Of a stretch of 64,000 bases of DNA, positions 7,481 through 14,780 are shown piece by piece. The notes beneath the pieces are model-generated. The model searched no databases and was not told the origin of the DNA. It worked only from the letters and a program-made list of their open reading frames with translations. The translations under genes were made by a program, and so were the position numbers. Numbering within the stretch: position 1 is the first letter of the stretch; each line of letters starts with the position of its first letter. Origin of the DNA: Phycisphaeraceae bacterium (GTDB lineage Bacteria; Planctomycetota; Phycisphaerae; Phycisphaerales; Phycisphaeraceae); contig JAJDCU010000040.1 of assembly GCA_029260655.1 (NCBI GenBank), forward strand, positions 36,705 to 100,704, in the 5' to 3' direction.

Positions 7481-8119
7481 ATGCAACACGTTGACCTACG
7501 CGCGTACGTTTTCCTCGACAGCCTCCAGGCCCAGTTTGCCTCTTTCATGGCGACGGTGTCGCAGGGCTTCTTGCCCGTGGCCGGCCAGGCGTCGCTGTTC
7601 GTCGAGATCTCCCCCGGGATCGAGATCAACCGCGTCACCGACATCGCGCTGAAGTCCACGCACGTCCGACCGGGCATGCAGATCGTCGAGCGGCTCTACG
7701 GCGCGCTTGAGATCCACTCCGACTCGCAGGCGGATGTCCGCGCCGCGGGACGCGACATACTCAAGGCCCTGGAGGTGACAGAGGAAGAGCGGCGCAAACC
7801 CACGGTGATCTCCAGCCAGGTGATCCGCTGTGTGGACGACTACCAGACCCAGCTGATCAACCGGATGCGTCACGGCAACATGATCCTCGCCGGTCAGACG
7901 CTGTATATACTGGAGTGTGAGCCCGCCGCGTACGCGGCGCTGGCGGCGAACGAGGCGGAGAAGGCGGCCGACATCAACATCCTGGAGGTCCGTGCGGTCG
8001 GGAGCTTCGGGCGAATCTATCTCGGCGGCGAGGAGCGCGACATCGAAGTCGGATACCAGGCGGCGGTCGCGGCGATCGAGGGCGTCAGCGGCCGGGTCGT
8101 CGAGAAAAAGAAGAGGTAA
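7481..8119 (+). CDS. BMC-T shell protein, double-stacking (EutL/CsoS1D-like) tandem-domain trimer
   Basis: The protein is 212 residues with two BMC domains. The first is at about 3-97 ([36 protein letters not shown]) and the second at about 105-208 ([34 protein letters not shown]). The domains have the permuted start of EutL and CsoS1D. From memory the sequence closely resembles the T2/T3 shell proteins of the Haliangium ochraceum BMC. Such trimers form shell facets, can stack in pairs and are proposed to gate a large pore. The gene is 14 bases after the fusion enzyme. Assignment to the fold is firm; gating is family knowledge only. Confidence 0.88.
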   Translation: MQHVDLRAYVFLDSLQAQFASFMATVSQGFLPVAGQASLFVEISPGIEINRVTDIALKSTHVRPGMQIVERLYGALEIHSDSQADVRAAGRDILKALEVTEEERRKPTVISSQVIRCVDDYQTQLINRMRHGNMILAGQTLYILECEPAAYAALAANEAEKAADINILEVRAVGSFGRIYLGGEERDIEVGYQAAVAAIEGVSGRVVEKKKR

Positions 8120-8207
8120 CCCCGGGCCTGTATTGGGCGGCGCCCGGACCCGGGCCCGAGACGATATAACAGTGAAGATTTAACTGATTCAGAGAGGAAC
8201 CCTGACG

Positions 8208-8504
8208 ATGGCAGAAGCATTAGGCATGATTGAAACACGCGGGTTTGCGGCGATGGTCGAGGCCAGCGACGCGATGGTCAAGGCCGCCAAGGTCGAACTG
8301 GTCTCGTACGAGAAGATCGGCGGCGGGTACGTTACCGCGATCATCCGCGGCGACGTTGCGGCGGTGAAGGCCGCCTGTGACGCAGGCCAGGCCGCGGCGG
8401 CGCGCGTCGGTGAGATCGTCACCGTCCACGTGATCGCTCGTCCGCACACCAACGTGGACACGACCCTGCCCCTCGGTCGGCCCAACGCCGGCAAGGGCAA
8501 GTAA
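8208..8504 (+). CDS. BMC-H shell hexamer protein
   Basis: The protein is 98 residues with a single canonical BMC domain ([39 protein letters not shown]). It ends in a short tail after the domain ([18 protein letters not shown]). Such proteins form the hexagonal tiles that make up most of the shell. An AGAGAGGAA sequence precedes ATG 8208. This is the only single-domain hexamer gene in the operon, so it would be the main facet component. The pore loop around KIGGG resembles that of propanediol- and ethanolamine-type shells. Confidence 0.95.
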   Translation: MAEALGMIETRGFAAMVEASDAMVKAAKVELVSYEKIGGGYVTAIIRGDVAAVKAACDAGQAAAARVGEIVTVHVIARPHTNVDTTLPLGRPNAGKGK

Positions 8505-8629
8505 TCACCGGGTCGTCGGCCGGGTCGGCAAGCGCGCTTCACGGCGTGGACGGTCTGTCTTGATACAGGCCGCGCCGCGCGCCTGTTTGCGCAGCGCCGA
8601 CTGGTTAGCGATCCCATGGGAGTCTTGCG

Positions 8630-8917
8630 ATGTTTCTGGCGCGGATAATCGGCACGGTGGTCTCGACCCGCAAGGAGGCGAGCCTCGAGGGCCTGCGCTT
8701 CATGCTGCTTCAGCCGCTTGACGAAAAGGGCAAGCCGACCGGCTCGCACGTCGTCGCCGCTGACGCGGTTGGCGCGGGCGTCGACGAAGTCGTCCTCTAC
8801 GCCTCGGGCAGCTCGGCCCGGCAGACCGTGGCGACCGACAAACGCCCCTGCGACGCGGTGATCATGGCGATCGTCGATTCCTGGGAGGTCGGCGGCGATC
8901 AGCGGTACAAGAAGTAA
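8630..8917 (+). CDS. BMC-P vertex protein (EutN/CcmL family), copy 1
   Basis: The protein is 95 residues of the EutN/CcmL fold ([61 protein letters not shown]). Pentamers of this family cap the vertices of the icosahedral shell. It is separated from the BMC-H gene by 125 bases of GC-rich sequence in which no gene is seen, and lies 21 bases before the dehydrogenase. It is one of three BMC-P paralogues in this operon. Confidence 0.93.
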   Translation: MFLARIIGTVVSTRKEASLEGLRFMLLQPLDEKGKPTGSHVVAADAVGAGVDEVVLYASGSSARQTVATDKRPCDAVIMAIVDSWEVGGDQRYKK

Positions 8918-8938
8918 CCTTCGGTGAGGTGACCAGCG

Positions 8939-10399
8939 ATGTCTCGGCTAAACGACAACCAGATCGACGTGATCGCCCGGCAGGTCCTGTCCAGGATGGC
9001 CGGCGCCGTGACGCCCGACGCGCCAACCCTGCCGCCGGCGCAGACCGAATCGATCGCCCGGTCCGGTTCCCTGCCCATGGGCGTGTTCCGCAGCATCGAC
9101 GACTGCGTCGCCGCCGCGCAGCAGGCGTTTGTGCAGTTCAAGAAGATCGGGCTCGACCACCGCAAACAGATCATCGCCTCGATCCGTGAGTCCATGCTCG
9201 CCCACGGCGAGTCTTTGGCGCAGGACGCCGTCGACGAGACCGGCCTTGGCCGGGTCGAGGACAAAATCATCAAGAACCGGCTGGTCACGAACAAGACCCC
9301 TGGGCCGGAGTACCTCGAACCCTCGGCGGTTTCCGGGGACCACGGGCTGATGATCATGGAGCGAGCGCCCTACGGCGTGATCGCCGCGATCACCCCCACG
9401 ACCAACCCGACCTCGACGATCATCTGCAACTCGATCGGTATGGTCGCCGCGGGGAACACGGTTGTATTCAACGTCCACCCAAGCGCCAAGCGCGTCTCCT
9501 GCCGGAACATCGGCCTGATCAACGAGGCGATCGTCAAGGCAGGCGGACCCGAGAACGTCGTCACCGCGATAGCCGAGCCGACCATCCCAAGCGCCCAGGA
9601 GCTGATGCGTCATAAGGGCGTCCGCCTGCTGGTGGTGACCGGCGGCCCGGGCGTGGTCAAAGAAGCGATGACCAGCGGCAAGCGCGCCATCTGCGCCGGG
9701 CCGGGCAACCCCCCGGTCGTGGTCGACGAGACGGCCAACATCGAAAAGGCCGGCCGGGACATCGTCAACGGCGCTTCGTTTGATAACAACGTCATCTGCG
9801 TCGACGAGAAAGAAGTCTTCGTCGTCGAGTCCGTGGCCGACCGCCTGCTGAAGGTGATGGGCCAGAACGGCGCGGTCGTGCTGACCAAGCCCCAGGCCTC
9901 GGCGCTTGAGAAGGTGATCTTCGACGAGGTCCGTGGCCCCCGTAAACCCGGGAAGATCAACCGCAAGTGGATCGGCAAGAACGCCAGCGACATCCTCGCC
10001 CAGATCGGGATGCGCGTCCCGGACACGGTCCGCCTGGCGGTGATCGATGTGCCGGTGGACCACCCGCTGATCTGGACCGAGCAGTTGATGCCGGTGCTCC
10101 CGGTCGCCCGTGTCAAGACCGCCGACGAGGCGATCGATCTGGCGATCGAGGCCGAGCACGGGTTTGGCCATTCCTCGTCGATGCACTCGATGCACTTAGG
10201 CCGGCTCAGCCGGATGGCCCGGGAGATGAACGGCAGCATCCTCGTCAAGAACGGCCCGATCTATTCCGGCTTAGGCCAGGGCGGCGAGGGCTACACCTCC
10301 TTCTCGATCGCCAGCCCGACCGGCGAGGGGCTGACCAACCCAAGATCGTTCTCCCGTGAGCGCCGCTGCGTGCTGATCGACCACTTCAGGATCACCTAA
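8939..10399 (+). CDS. CoA-acylating aldehyde dehydrogenase of the BMC type (PduP/EutE-like)
   Basis: The protein is 486 residues. The first 20 (SRLNDNQIDVIARQVLSRMA) form an amphipathic helix typical of a BMC encapsulation peptide, followed by a Pro-rich linker. The dehydrogenase body carries ITPTTNPTSTI, the nucleotide region VTGGPGVVKEAMTSGKRAIC, and the catalytic cysteine at about 287 (NNVICVDEKE). Enzymes of this family oxidise short aldehydes with NAD+ and CoA to acyl-CoA. With DeoC upstream the expected substrate is acetaldehyde. ATG 8939 is preceded by GGTGAGGTGACC. The reaction is inferred from family and context. Confidence 0.92.
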   Translation: MSRLNDNQIDVIARQVLSRMAGAVTPDAPTLPPAQTESIARSGSLPMGVFRSIDDCVAAAQQAFVQFKKIGLDHRKQIIASIRESMLAHGESLAQDAVDETGLGRVEDKIIKNRLVTNKTPGPEYLEPSAVSGDHGLMIMERAPYGVIAAITPTTNPTSTIICNSIGMVAAGNTVVFNVHPSAKRVSCRNIGLINEAIVKAGGPENVVTAIAEPTIPSAQELMRHKGVRLLVVTGGPGVVKEAMTSGKRAICAGPGNPPVVVDETANIEKAGRDIVNGASFDNNVICVDEKEVFVVESVADRLLKVMGQNGAVVLTKPQASALEKVIFDEVRGPRKPGKINRKWIGKNASDILAQIGMRVPDTVRLAVIDVPVDHPLIWTEQLMPVLPVARVKTADEAIDLAIEAEHGFGHSSSMHSMHLGRLSRMAREMNGSILVKNGPIYSGLGQGGEGYTSFSIASPTGEGLTNPRSFSRERRCVLIDHFRIT

Positions 10400-10400
10400 G

Positions 10401-10973
10401 TTGAGCCGTGAACCCGCCATCGCGTTGCTTGAGTTCGACAGCGTCGCCATCGGCACGCACGCCGCCGACGCGATGGTCAAGCGCGCCGAGATCACCACGC
10501 TCCGCGCCGGCACCGTGCAGCCGGGCAAATACCTGGTGCTGATCGGCGGGCCGGTTGCCGTGGTTGATGAATCCTACACCGAGGGCATCCGCGTCGGCCA
10601 CGAGGCGCTGACCGACCAGATCATCCTCCCGGACGTGCACGAGCAGGTATACGCAGCGGTTGCCGGCAAGCGTCAGACAAAGGCCGACGATTCGCTTGGG
10701 ATTATCGAGGTCTCTGGCCTGAGCGCGATGCTTGTCGCCGCTGACCGCGCGGTTAAGAGCGCCGATGTTCGGATCATCGAGATCCGCCTGGGCGATGGGC
10801 TCGGCGGCAAGGGCGTGACACACCTGACCGGCAAGCTGGAATCCGTACAGGCCGCGATCGACGCCGGGCTTGCCGCCATAGAGCCGTTGCACGCCAGCCA
10901 CAGCATCATCCCCGCGCTCGACGCCGAGCTGCGCAAACACATCAACAAATCCACGGAGTTCAACCCGTCATGA
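10401..10973 (+). CDS. BMC-T shell protein, PduT-like tandem-domain trimer
   Basis: The protein is 190 residues with two canonical BMC domains: 5-85 (AIALLEFDSVAIGTHAADAM, PGKYLVLIGGPVAVV) and 97-175 (SLGIIEVSGLSAMLVAADRA, GVTHLTGKLESVQAAID). It is distinct from the permuted BMC-T at 7481. It starts with TTG directly after the dehydrogenase stop, implying translational coupling. No cysteine pore motif of the PduT iron-sulfur type is obvious at the subunit junction. It would form part of the shell facets. Confidence 0.9.
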   Translation: MSREPAIALLEFDSVAIGTHAADAMVKRAEITTLRAGTVQPGKYLVLIGGPVAVVDESYTEGIRVGHEALTDQIILPDVHEQVYAAVAGKRQTKADDSLGIIEVSGLSAMLVAADRAVKSADVRIIEIRLGDGLGGKGVTHLTGKLESVQAAIDAGLAAIEPLHASHSIIPALDAELRKHINKSTEFNPS

Positions 10974-11251
10974 TGCTCGGCCGCGTCATCGGGACCGTGG
11001 TCCCCTGCGAAGTGTACGAAGGGCTCCGGGGCGTGCCCATGCTTCTCGTGCAGCCGCTTGACCCCAAGCAGAAAGGTGCCGGTTCGGCGCTGGTCTGCTG
11101 CGACTCGACGCGCATGGCCGGCCCCGGCGAGCTGGTCTACTACGAGGGCGGACGGGAAGCCGCGCTCGCGCTGGACCCCTGGTTCGTCCCGGTCGACCAC
11201 ACCATCATCGGGATCGTCGACGGCGTCGACATCCAAGGGGGCGCGTCATGA
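10970..11251 (+). CDS. BMC-P vertex protein (EutN/CcmL family), copy 2
   Basis: The protein is 93 residues (MMLGRVIGTVVPCEVYEGL, PMLLVQPLDPKQKG, DSTRMAGPGELVYYEGGREA, DHTIIGIVDGVDIQG). Its ATG overlaps the stop of the preceding BMC-T gene (ATGA), so translation is coupled. It caps shell vertices as a pentamer by family knowledge. It differs clearly from copies 1 and 3, so the three may occupy different vertices or carry different contacts. Confidence 0.93.
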   Translation: MMLGRVIGTVVPCEVYEGLRGVPMLLVQPLDPKQKGAGSALVCCDSTRMAGPGELVYYEGGREAALALDPWFVPVDHTIIGIVDGVDIQGGAS

Positions 11252-11511
11252 TCCTCGGCATCGTTACCGGCACGATCACCTCGACGATCAACCACCCGTT
11301 CTACGACAACCGCCGGCTTCTGATCGTCAGCCGTACCAACCCCGACTGGACGCTGACCGGCAAGTACCTGATCGCGATCGACACGGCATACGCCGGTGTC
11401 GGCGACCGGGTCCTGGTCCTGGATGAGGGCAACGGAGCCCGCCAAGTCCTGGATGACCCCACCGGGCCCGCGAGGTCGGTGATTGTGGGCATCGTGGATG
11501 AGGTTGCCTAA
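11248..11511 (+). CDS. BMC-P vertex protein (EutN/CcmL family), copy 3
   Basis: The protein is 87 residues (MILGIVTGTITSTINHPFYD, RLLIVSRTNPDWTLTGKYLI, YAGVGDRVLVLDEGNGARQV, SVIVGIVDEVA). It overlaps the previous gene by 4 bases (ATGA). It is the last shell gene. The kdsA gene starts 12 bases after its stop on the same strand, so that gene is probably in the same transcript. Confidence 0.93.
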   Translation: MILGIVTGTITSTINHPFYDNRRLLIVSRTNPDWTLTGKYLIAIDTAYAGVGDRVLVLDEGNGARQVLDDPTGPARSVIVGIVDEVA

Positions 11512-11523
11512 GCCGTTTATCCT

Positions 11524-12378
11524 ATGGGGATGAACACGCAGCATATCGAAGTCGCCGGCGTCACGATCGGTCCGGACCGGCCGTTGACGATTATCGCCGG
11601 GCCGTGCCAGGCCGAGTCCAAAGACCTTTGTACGACGGTCGGCAAGGCTGTGCGTGACCGCTGCGCGGAGCTTGGGCTTAGCTACATCTTCAAGGCCAGC
11701 TACGACAAGGCCAACCGCAGTTCAATCCACACCGAGCGCGGGCCGGGCCTTAAAGCCGGGCTTTCCATGTTGGCTTTGGTGCGCGATGAACTTGGCGTGC
11801 CGTTGACGACCGACCTGCACGAGCCGGGCCAGGCTCAGGCGGTGGGGGAGGTTGTCGATCTTGTTCAGGTCCCCGCGTTTCTCTGTCGGCAGACCGACCT
11901 GCTTATCGCCGCGGCGAAGACCGGCAAGCCGGTGAACGTCAAGAAGGGCCAGTTCATGTCCCCGGCGGAGATGAGCAACGTAGTAGCGAAGCTGACCGAA
12001 GCCGGTGCCGCGAATCCGGGTGCGGGCATCATGCTGACCGAGCGCGGGACGTTCTTTGGGTATCACCGATTGGTCAACGACTTCGCCGGGCTTGGCGACA
12101 TGATGAAGCTGGGCTGGCCGGTGTGTTTTGATGTGACGCACTCGACGCAGCAGCCCGGCGGCGAGGGCCAGAGCACAGGCGGTCGGCCGGACACCGCGCC
12201 GCTGCTTGCCAGGTGTGCCGTGGCGGCGGGGGTCGATTGTCTGTTCATCGAGACGCACCCGGATCCGGCGAATGCCAAGTCCGACGCCGCGACCATGCTG
12301 CCGCTTGAGCAGATGCTTTCATTGCTTGGGGAATTGGCGCATCTGCGCGGGGCGCTTGGGCAGATCACCACGGGCTGA
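11524..12378 (+). CDS. kdsA: 3-deoxy-8-phosphooctulonate (KDO-8-P) synthase
   Basis: The protein is 284 residues. KdsA condenses arabinose 5-phosphate with phosphoenolpyruvate, the first committed step to KDO for lipopolysaccharide, in the cytosol. Family motifs are seen: IIAGPCQAES, FKASYDKANRSS, TTDLHEPGQA, VPAFLCRQTDLL, NVKKGQFMSP, MLTERGTFFGYHRLVNDF, FDVTHSTQQPGG and FIETHPDP. The Cys in AGPCQAES marks the metal-dependent subclass. It directly follows the BMC operon. Co-transcription would link two uses of pentose phosphates, but functional linkage is only inference. Start alternatives are ATG 11524 and 11530; neither has a strong ribosome site. Confidence 0.93.
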   Translation: MGMNTQHIEVAGVTIGPDRPLTIIAGPCQAESKDLCTTVGKAVRDRCAELGLSYIFKASYDKANRSSIHTERGPGLKAGLSMLALVRDELGVPLTTDLHEPGQAQAVGEVVDLVQVPAFLCRQTDLLIAAAKTGKPVNVKKGQFMSPAEMSNVVAKLTEAGAANPGAGIMLTERGTFFGYHRLVNDFAGLGDMMKLGWPVCFDVTHSTQQPGGEGQSTGGRPDTAPLLARCAVAAGVDCLFIETHPDPANAKSDAATMLPLEQMLSLLGELAHLRGALGQITTG

Positions 12379-12681
12379 CCCTCGCGCCACCGGCAAGCGC
12401 TCTGAAACCAAGTCCAGCGGTCTCCGCGATCAAAGCCACCGACTTACAGCCGGCGAGTCCGCCATCTATAAGATGGCGGCTAGTATGCCCCATTGAGGTT
12501 GAAACGGGGTGCTCCAGGCCCCCGGGGCTACGCGGGTAGGCCGTTGGTCAGGAATGCGCCCCAAAATCGCCGAAATGGGGAACATGCGCCCCGTTTGTTA
12601 CGTCCTAACCTGTGAATAGGGCTTGCGCCGGGGTATGATTGTGCGGTCCGGCCCGATTGAATGATTGATGGAGACAGGCCT
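12379..12681. other. Intergenic region with a perfect hairpin and two ATGCGCCCC copies
   Basis: No gene is seen in these 303 bases. A 9-bp perfect stem with a 3-base loop (CCGCCATCT 12459-12467, AGATGGCGG 12471-12479) lies about 80 bases after kdsA and may end transcription, though no T-run follows. ATGCGCCCC occurs twice around 12550-12600, each near a run of G that could pair with it. A TATGAT at 12634 is a weak -10 candidate for the next operon. A structured RNA cannot be claimed. Confidence 0.5.
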
Positions 12682-14595
12682 ATGAACGCGGTACGTCAGG
12701 CCATTGCCCGCACCCGTCGGCGTGTGTTTTTCGACACGTGGCTTGGGACCCTTGGGTGGCTCGCCCTGGTGTGGGCGGCGGCGGCGCTATTGATCCTGCT
12801 GGCCGACCGTCTGGCGTCGCTGAGGATCCCTTTAGACCCCGTTTGGGTCTACGGCTCGGCGGCCGGGGCGCTGTTTTTGTTAGCACCGTTGCTTGCGTGG
12901 ATACGCAGGCCCGGTGTCGAAGACGCGGCGTCGGCGATGGACGAGCGGCTTGGGCTCAAGGACAGCCTGGGGACCGCTTTGTATGCCGAGGGACTCAAAG
13001 ACGACCCCTTCGCCAGGCAGGTCCTGGCAGATGCCGACCGGTTGGCGTCACGCACGCGCGTGGATGAGGCGTTCGCCATCCGCCTTGGCGCGGGCTGGGG
13101 GTATGCCGCGCCGGCCGGGGCGATCCTCGCGCTGCTGATGGCGTTTCTCCCCGGCGGGATGGATGTCCTGGGTCTGGGCCAACACAGACAGGATCAGCAA
13201 CAGCAACAGGCCCAGGCCGAGCAGGCCCAGCGCCAGATCCTCCAAGCCAACGCCTTGATCAAAGAGGTCGAGGCTTCCGAGTCCAAGCTGGTTGAGGCCG
13301 ATCCGGACGACGTGTTCAAGGAGCTCGCCTCGCTGACCCGCCGGGACCTGACGAACCCAGAGTTTCGCCGTGAAGCGGTGTCGAAACTGTCGGATGTTCA
13401 AGAGAGACTCGCCGACGCCGAGCAGGCCAAGCACCAGCAGGTCCAGGCGGTCAAGAACCAGATGAGCCAGCTCGATCCCGGCCAGCGCGGCCCGGCCGAC
13501 CGGTTCGCCGACGCGATGCGCCGCGGCGACTTCGCGTCGGCGCAGAAGGAGCTACAGCGCCTGGCGGACAGCCTCGATGGCATGCCCGATGCCGAGAAGC
13601 AGGCCATGCAGCAGCAGCTACAGAACATGTCCGACCAGCTCCAGCAGTGGGCCGCCCAGCAGCAACAACTCCAGCAACAGGCCCAGCAGCAGATCCAGCA
13701 ACAACTCCAGCAGGCGGGCCTAAGTCAACAGCAGATCCAACAGCTTCAGCAGCAGGGCTACAACCAACAGGCGGTCCAGCAGGCGCTTCAACAGCAGATG
13801 CAGCAACAGGGGATGACCCAGCAGCAGGCCCAGCAACAGTCTCAGCAGATGGCACAGCAGATCCAGCAGCAGCAACAGCAGGCGCAGAACGCCGGGCAGT
13901 CGGCTCAGCAGAACCAGGGGCTCAGCTCATCCATGGGGCAGATGGCCCAGTCGCTCAGTCAGCAAGGTCAACAAAGTCAGCAACAGCAAGGCCAGCAGCA
14001 AGGCCAACAGCAAGGTCAGCAACAGGGTCAACAGCAAGGTCAACAACAAGGTCAGCAACAGGGTCAACAGAACTCACAATTCTCCCAAGGCGCCTGGCAA
14101 GGCCAGCAGCAGCTTGGCCAGATGGCGCAGATGCAGCAGCAGCTTCAGCAGATGCAGCAGGCCCAGTCGCAACTGCAAAACGCGATGCAAGGGATGAACC
14201 AGGGGATGGGCCAGGGGCTACAGGGCATGGGTCAGGGCGCGGGGATGCAGCCGGGTCAGGGCGGCGGCGTTGGCGGACGTGAAGCCGGCAGCGGGGTCGA
14301 CAACAACCCACTGGGCCAAGAGCGGCATACCGGCCCGTACACGACCCGCACCGAAAGCGACATCCAGCAGCGACAGGGCCGGATCATCGCCTCCTGGATG
14401 GAGAACGGCGAGATGAGCCCAGGCCAGGCGACGGTCGAGTTCGACCAGGCGGTGACCGAGGCGCGCACCGACGCCGAACGCGCCGTCACCGAAGACCGCG
14501 TCCCCCGGCGGTACCACGGCACGGTCAAGGATTATTTTCAGCAACTGCCCGACTCCCCCGACGCCGTCCGACAAGCCCCCGCCGCGCCGAGGTGA
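12682..14595 (+). CDS. Glutamine-rich membrane-anchored coiled protein of the MoxR/Bat-like cluster
   Basis: The protein is about 637 residues. It has two N-terminal membrane helices (about residues 22-42 and 52-72) and a third near 130-148, then a charged coiled region. An extreme Gln-rich domain of about 350 residues follows, including seven or so GQQQ units encoded by a 12-bp repeat (13985-14070). The C-terminus is globular-looking and acidic (TESDIQQRQGRIIASWMENG). The start ATG 12682 has GGAG 8 bases upstream; an ATG at 12661 lacks one. No enzyme motif is seen. Position before VWA, MoxR and DUF58 genes suggests an envelope stress or complex-assembly role. The Gln tract could drive coiled-coil assembly. 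Confidence 0.75.
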   Translation: MNAVRQAIARTRRRVFFDTWLGTLGWLALVWAAAALLILLADRLASLRIPLDPVWVYGSAAGALFLLAPLLAWIRRPGVEDAASAMDERLGLKDSLGTALYAEGLKDDPFARQVLADADRLASRTRVDEAFAIRLGAGWGYAAPAGAILALLMAFLPGGMDVLGLGQHRQDQQQQQAQAEQAQRQILQANALIKEVEASESKLVEADPDDVFKELASLTRRDLTNPEFRREAVSKLSDVQERLADAEQAKHQQVQAVKNQMSQLDPGQRGPADRFADAMRRGDFASAQKELQRLADSLDGMPDAEKQAMQQQLQNMSDQLQQWAAQQQQLQQQAQQQIQQQLQQAGLSQQQIQQLQQQGYNQQAVQQALQQQMQQQGMTQQQAQQQSQQMAQQIQQQQQQAQNAGQSAQQNQGLSSSMGQMAQSLSQQGQQSQQQQGQQQGQQQGQQQGQQQGQQQGQQQGQQNSQFSQGAWQGQQQLGQMAQMQQQLQQMQQAQSQLQNAMQGMNQGMGQGLQGMGQGAGMQPGQGGGVGGREAGSGVDNNPLGQERHTGPYTTRTESDIQQRQGRIIASWMENGEMSPGQATVEFDQAVTEARTDAERAVTEDRVPRRYHGTVKDYFQQLPDSPDAVRQAPAAPR

Positions 14596-14780
14596 GGTGG
14601 GGGTTGGAGATTGGGTGTCGGAATTAGGGATTGGGGTTTATCACCGGGACCATCTACTTAATAAATGTCTTTTTCCAACCCCTACCCTTACCACATGACA
14701 CTCACACACATGATCTCGAAGCGTTATCCTGCGCCTGCGGCCCCAACCTCTAATCCCCAACCCCTAATCTCCAACCACCT
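14591..14780. repeat. Inverted pair of 7-bp-period phrases (element R3)
   Basis: The left arm 14591-14639 is built of 7-bp units such as AATTAGG-GATTGGG. The right arm 14741-14780 is the imperfect reverse complement (CCCCAACCTCTAATCC and following). About 100 bases lie between them with no gene. The right arm ends exactly at the TTG start codon of the next gene and leaves it without a recognisable ribosome binding site. Confidence 0.85.

Noticed and set aside
6006..11511. Classification as the fucose/rhamnose (PVM) type planctomycete microcompartment
   Set aside because: No class II aldolase, lactate dehydrogenase or fucose/rhamnose genes are present; DeoC and RpiB indicate a sugar-phosphate type.
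12379..12681. Structured non-coding RNA downstream of kdsA
   Set aside because: Only one clear hairpin and two short direct repeats are present; no known RNA family pattern could be matched by eye.
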